Source: Candidatus Aminicenantota bacterium (GTDB lineage Bacteria > Acidobacteriota > Aminicenantia > Aminicenantales > Saccharicenantaceae). Taken from it: DNA of 7,225 nucleotides. This document shows positions 6,172 through 7,225 of this stretch, in pieces. Location: the NCBI GenBank assembly GCA_011048485.1, contig DSDX01000017.1:1-7225 (forward strand), in the 5' to 3' direction. The translations under genes were made by a program, and so were the position numbers. The notes below the pieces were generated by a model. It was not told the DNA's origin, did no database searches, and saw only the letters and a list, made by a program, of their open reading frames with translations. Within the stretch, counting starts at the first letter, position 1. Every line of letters starts with the position of its first letter.

Positions 6172-7068
6172 TCAGATCCTGAACTCGCCCGTGTCGATCC
6201 ACTCCTTCTTCAGCACCGACCAGAAATCCTCGGCCAGGCCCCGCTGGACATAGGCGTAGGGCAGCCAGCCGTACCCTTTTTCGCCCCAGCCCTGGCCCCA
6301 GGAGTTGCGGATGAGCAGGGCTCCCCGGGCCGGTTCGCCCCCCGAGGCGTTGGCGATGGTCATGGCGTCGTCGTAGCCCATGGCCACGACAGCGTGGCCG
6401 CCCGCGATCCGCTCGCGGCCGTACGGCACGGGGATGCGGCCCGTCCCGTCCGCCTGATCGAACGAGCTGTAGACGGTGAACCCGAACATGGCCGGGTGGC
6501 CGGCCGCGAGATGGGTCTTGAGCCTGTCGAGGACGGCCGCCCGCGTCACGCCCGACGGGTCGTGGCGGTAGTAGAGGAGCGTCCTGTAGTTCTGGGCGAA
6601 GGCGTAGCAAAAGGCGGGCGGCTCCTCGTCGAACTTGTCCTCCGCGTCCGTGTAGGGCCAGTAGTGTTCGGGCGGGGCCCCGAAGAGGACCATGGCCCCC
6701 ATGGTCATCCTGAGGTAGGCGCCCGAGTCCCCCTTGGCCTTCATGAGGTTGCGGGTGGTCTTGTAGAGGAACAGGCGCGACGCCTCGACGTGGCGCCCGA
6801 ACGACTTCCGTTCGTAATACTCAATGATACCGGCGCCGGCCTGAGCCGTGCACGAGCCGAGGCCGCCCTGGTCCTCGACCGGCGAGGCCCATTCGCGGAG
6901 GTCGACGGCGGCCGGGAGCGCCGGGCTCCGCCGGCCGCGCCCCCCGCCGGACCGCGTCACGCCCGTCGGTCCGAGGATGGCTCGGACCTCGCCCGTCTCC
7001 TCGGTGTAGTCCCTGAAATCGGGCAGGTCGGGGATCCACCCCATGCCCCTCGTTCCCGTCTCGTTCAT
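6172..7068 (-). CDS. Papain-family (C1A) cysteine peptidase, bacterial type
   Basis: A 298-residue cysteine endopeptidase of clan CA. The oxyanion Gln67 and nucleophile Cys73 lie in VEDQGGLGSCTA. The general base is His225 in GGHAVVAMGYDD, and Asn255 lies in IRNSWGQGWGEKGYGWLPY, so the full papain active site is present. The N-terminus carries GWIPDLPDFRDYT (10-22), a motif common in bacterial C1 peptidases, followed by a Gly/Arg-rich linker (40-48) and LPAAVDLREW, the usual start of the mature domain. There is no signal peptide, and only about 50 residues precede the catalytic domain, too few for an I29-type inhibitory prodomain. Only two cysteines are present (73 and 154). The start is secure: a strong AAGGAGG-type site precedes it and an in-frame TAG lies 30 nt upstream with no other start between. 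It converges on the M48 gene with a 13-bp gap and no visible terminator. The substrate and location are unknown. Confidence 0.95.
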   Translation of the reverse strand: MNETGTRGMGWIPDLPDFRDYTEETGEVRAILGPTGVTRSGGGRGRRSPALPAAVDLREWASPVEDQGGLGSCTAQAGAGIIEYYERKSFGRHVEASRLFLYKTTRNLMKAKGDSGAYLRMTMGAMVLFGAPPEHYWPYTDAEDKFDEEPPAFCYAFAQNYRTLLYYRHDPSGVTRAAVLDRLKTHLAAGHPAMFGFTVYSSFDQADGTGRIPVPYGRERIAGGHAVVAMGYDDAMTIANASGGEPARGALLIRNSWGQGWGEKGYGWLPYAYVQRGLAEDFWSVLKKEWIDTGEFRI

Positions 7069-7073
7069 CTCGA

Positions 7074-7084
7074 CCCTCCTCCTT
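7074..7084 (-). promoter_or_regulatory. Ribosome binding site of the C1A peptidase gene
   Basis: The minus strand reads AAGGAGGAGGG here, ending 5 nt before the ATG at 7068. Two overlapping Shine-Dalgarno registers (AGGAGG at 6-9 nt) support strong translation from this start. I find no convincing -35/-10 pair upstream; the region 7085-7225 is GC-rich and holds only the short repeats listed below. Confidence 0.75.
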
Positions 7085-7113
7085 GTCGAATGTCCCTACC
7101 TCTCGATTACGCA

Positions 7114-7130
7114 AACCGCCCCCCGCGGTT
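7114..7130. repeat. Short inverted repeat upstream of the C1A gene
   Basis: AACCGC (7114-7119) and GCGGTT (7125-7130) form a 6-bp perfect stem around a run of five C, 45 bp upstream of the C1A start. It could be an operator half-site pair or a leader hairpin, but a stem of this size is also expected by chance in such DNA. Confidence 0.3.
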
Positions 7131-7206
7131 CTGTCCGCCGGCGCCGGTGAGACCTTCACGGCGGCGAGCACGGATGGGGGTGACGCCGGAGAAGGAGCCG
7201 GCCCGG

Positions 7207-7220
7207 CCGACCGACCGACC
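7207..7220. repeat. CCGA tetranucleotide run at the right edge
   Basis: Three and a half tandem copies of CCGA (7207-7220), followed by GGACC at the window edge. This is a short microsatellite-like run; whether it continues beyond the window cannot be seen. Confidence 0.5.
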
Positions 7221-7225
7221 GGACC

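Noticed and set aside
2681..6253. 1190-codon plus-strand open frame across the Tricorn-like gene, the promoter region and the M48 gene
   Set aside because: It is codon-aligned antisense to the Tricorn-like gene, where GC-rich coding makes stops (antisense TTA, CTA, TCA) rare, and it continues in the wrong frame through M48. The translation is Arg/Gly/Pro-rich without domains, while the overlapped genes have clear catalytic motifs.
7174..7225. Possible start of a rightward gene (ATG at 7174, 17 open codons to the edge)
   Set aside because: Only a weak purine stretch precedes it, the translation runs into the CCGA repeat, and the window ends too soon to judge.
1..7225. tRNA, rRNA, CRISPR array, insertion sequence or transposase gene
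   Set aside because: No cloverleaf, rRNA-like stretch, regularly spaced repeat array or transposase motif was seen; the coding space is filled by the four genes.

Overview
The window is uniformly GC-rich DNA (roughly two thirds G+C by eye) and reads as a bacterial chromosome. It holds four genes: one 5'-truncated gene of unknown function and three complete peptidase genes from three different catalytic classes. A large secreted Tricorn-type S41 peptidase, an HtpX-like M48 protein carrying zinc ribbons and a prodomain-poor bacterial C1A peptidase would fit an Acidobacteriota/Aminicenantes-type bacterium. That placement is inference from gene style and composition, since no rRNA or marker gene is present.

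Layout from left to right: (1) 2-856 (+), the C-terminal 284 residues of an unrecognised protein with a glycine/valine/lysine-rich internal repeat, a coiled coil and a small C-terminal domain. (2) 875-4204 (-), a Tricorn-like S41 protease with a signal peptide, beta-propeller blades, a PDZ-like region and a C-terminal protease core. It converges tail-to-tail on gene 1 with an 18-bp gap. (3) 4205-4418, a 214-bp divergent promoter region. Two good sigma70-type promoters face outwards, and a perfect 25-bp inverted repeat with a 3-nt spacer lies almost exactly midway between them. (4) 4419-6158 (+), a membrane M48 peptidase followed by a GYF_2-like segment and two TFIIB-type zinc ribbons. (5) 6172-7068 (-), a papain-family (C1A) cysteine peptidase, converging on the M48 gene with a 13-bp gap. 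(6) 7069-7225, upstream DNA of the C1A gene, with a Shine-Dalgarno, a short inverted repeat and a (CCGA)n run at the edge.

No two adjacent genes are co-directional, so there is no operon here. The Tricorn-like and M48 genes share one divergent control region. The Tricorn-like protein should act outside the cytoplasm, the M48 protein at the inner membrane, and the C1A peptidase has no visible export signal. A shared role in protein turnover is possible but is supported only by proximity.

The least explained items are the AT-rich palindrome in the shared promoter region, the M48-GYF-zinc-ribbon architecture with an apparently near-leaderless transcript, and the unidentified repeat/coiled-coil protein at the left edge. 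I did not find convincing evidence of a wholly new multi-gene system.
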